Of a DNA stretch of 64,000 nt, positions 62,601 through 64,000 are shown one piece after another. The DNA comes from Echinarachnius parma. Lineage: Eukaryota > Echinodermata > Echinoidea > Clypeasteroida > Echinarachniidae. The stretch lies in contig JBAMJV010012379.1 in NCBI GenBank assembly GCA_037951105.1, positions 1-64,000 on the forward strand, read 5' to 3'. A program made the translations under genes and the position numbers. Position 1 is the stretch's first letter, and each line of letters starts with the position of its first letter. Under the pieces are notes generated by a model. The model saw nothing but the letters and a program-made list of their open reading frames with translations, was not told where the DNA came from and did no database searches.

Positions 62601-64000
62601 TTTGTAGTATTGCAGAATATAATGAAACACCTAAATATGGCAGGAGTGAACAGGTTTGAATTTACCCTTATTATATAATAGACTCTTCTCATGATAAATA
62701 AAGGGATATTGAGGCAAAAACTCATGTAATTGAGAAGTGAACAGATGAAGCCCCAAGATGCCTAAGTTCTTTAGGAGAGAATCTATTCTTTAACAAAGAT
62801 ATATTTGACAGGCATTTCAATATTTGCATTTTTGTTTTTGTGCATTTAAAAGCAGGAGAATCCTCAAAAATATATGTTTTACCTCCTCACATCCTCCCAA
62901 ACAGTACCTACTCTGTTGTGGCCTTTATTTTCAAAGAGTACAATTATTGGATAATGGAGTAAAATTGTATTAAAATAACCTACAAGTAATGAACAATTGT
63001 ATTGTGGGTCTGCTGATTTTGCACCTACAATTTATTTTGCTGGACTAATTAGGCCACAAGGAAAAAAAAACTACTTGATATTAAATCAAAACTATAATCA
63101 CCCTGAATTACAAATCTTGAAATGTCACAGTTCTTGCAAACTGAAGTGTGCTGTTTATCGATTTAATTTGTTTCATTTAATTAATTTCATTTTCAACTCT
63201 ACCAGAATACTACTTAATTGCTAATATTGATTAAAAATGTAATTATGAAGAATGTCTGAAAATGAATTGGGGGACCTGAAGTATGAGGATTATTCCAAAT
63301 ATAATATTCAAGATTTCTGAAGTACAATGTTTTGTTAAAAATTGTAAGCACAAGAGTAGGAAGCATTTTATAAGCAAATATTGACTAATAACTTGCTACC
63401 TACAGTTACAAAAACAAACCGACTGCCCGGGATGGATTGGCCTAGTTCACACACGTCCCTTTCCCACAAGCGTTTAGTCGCGCTCGATTGGCGATACCGC
63501 TTGATCGGTTGAAATGGCCCAATTGTAAATCAATACGGTTTCCTAATCGCCTGTAGATCGTGTGACTCTCTCCGGGGGGACCGAGCAGCTCCTCGATACA
63601 GATGTCGATTCATCCCTAATAGTCTTCCGACAGATCGCCTTGGAGATGAGCGATTACTGAGGGCGTAAGAGGGATGCTCAGTTCTTGATCAAGTTTGTGC
63701 AATGTGCGTAATATACATGTAGGTTAGCTTTTTTAGAGTCACTAGCTGCCTTATTCTGACTTTGTATCTCTGTATTTGCTGGTATACTTTTTCTTTTCTT
63801 TTTTTCTTTCCATCATTTTTTTCTTCTATAAAAACTTGTTTTTGTTTGGTTTTTTCCTTTTGAATTTGTTGTACCGCATTTACTGAAATTTCACCCTTTT
63901 TTTCTTCTTTTATGAGACATATTATTATAATTATTGTTTAATTCATAAACTTTATTTTTTGTTTAATCTTTTGTTTCTGTCTGATGTTCTTTATTTCTGC
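62601..64000. other. No supported gene
   Basis: AT-rich to the end. 63420-63660 is GC-richer (gtcgcgctcgattggcgata) without coding potential. From 63780 the strand is T-rich. Confidence 0.4.

Overview
The window is animal genomic DNA: AT-rich, intron-rich and full of short transposon relics and simple repeats. No bacterial features are present. The single recognisable multi-exon gene is MSH2, and an intronless rhodopsin-type GPCR lies 20 kb downstream of it. Penelope, L2-like and RTE-like retroelement relics, SINEs whose tails contain the tagcgctctataaat motif, many TTAA-flanked MITEs and very long poly-C/poly-G tracts together suggest a marine invertebrate deuterostome, most likely an echinoderm. 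The taxon is an inference.

Layout. 0-5 kb: foldback elements, dispersed and tandem repeats. 5.1-5.4 kb: relic of the 3' end of an RTE-like non-LTR element. 5.5-6.6 kb (minus): a 373-residue class A GPCR in one exon. 7-26 kb: no convincing gene. It holds a SINE, a foldback built of GACGTC palindromes, at least five TTAA-bounded MITE families, C/G homopolymers, a CAC/CAT microsatellite and, from 24.7 kb, decayed fragments of the last MSH2 exon.

26.6-53.0 kb (minus): the complete MSH2 gene. I assembled 21 coding exons whose lengths sum to 2796 nt, with phases consistent throughout. They predict 931 aa, against 934 in human. Walker A falls at 669-677 and Walker B at 744-749, the same numbering as human. 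One intron (after exon 2) uses a GC donor. The introns carry a Penelope GIY-YIG relic, an L2/CR1-like RT relic, SINE pieces, hAT-like and TTAA-type MITEs, a C-rich minisatellite and GA-rich arrays. Seven internal or terminal exons (5, 7, 9, 11, 14, 16/19 and 21) are accompanied by decayed same-strand copies of themselves, some still in frame.

53-64 kb: a likely E2F site and an E-box just upstream of the MSH2 start, one weak candidate exon on the opposite strand, then MITEs, dispersed repeats and pyrimidine-rich tracts with no gene I can support.

MSH2 acts with MSH6 or MSH3 in nuclear mismatch repair; the GPCR is an unrelated plasma-membrane receptor. Nothing suggests that the two genes work together. 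All calls come from reading the sequence; no alignment or database search was run.
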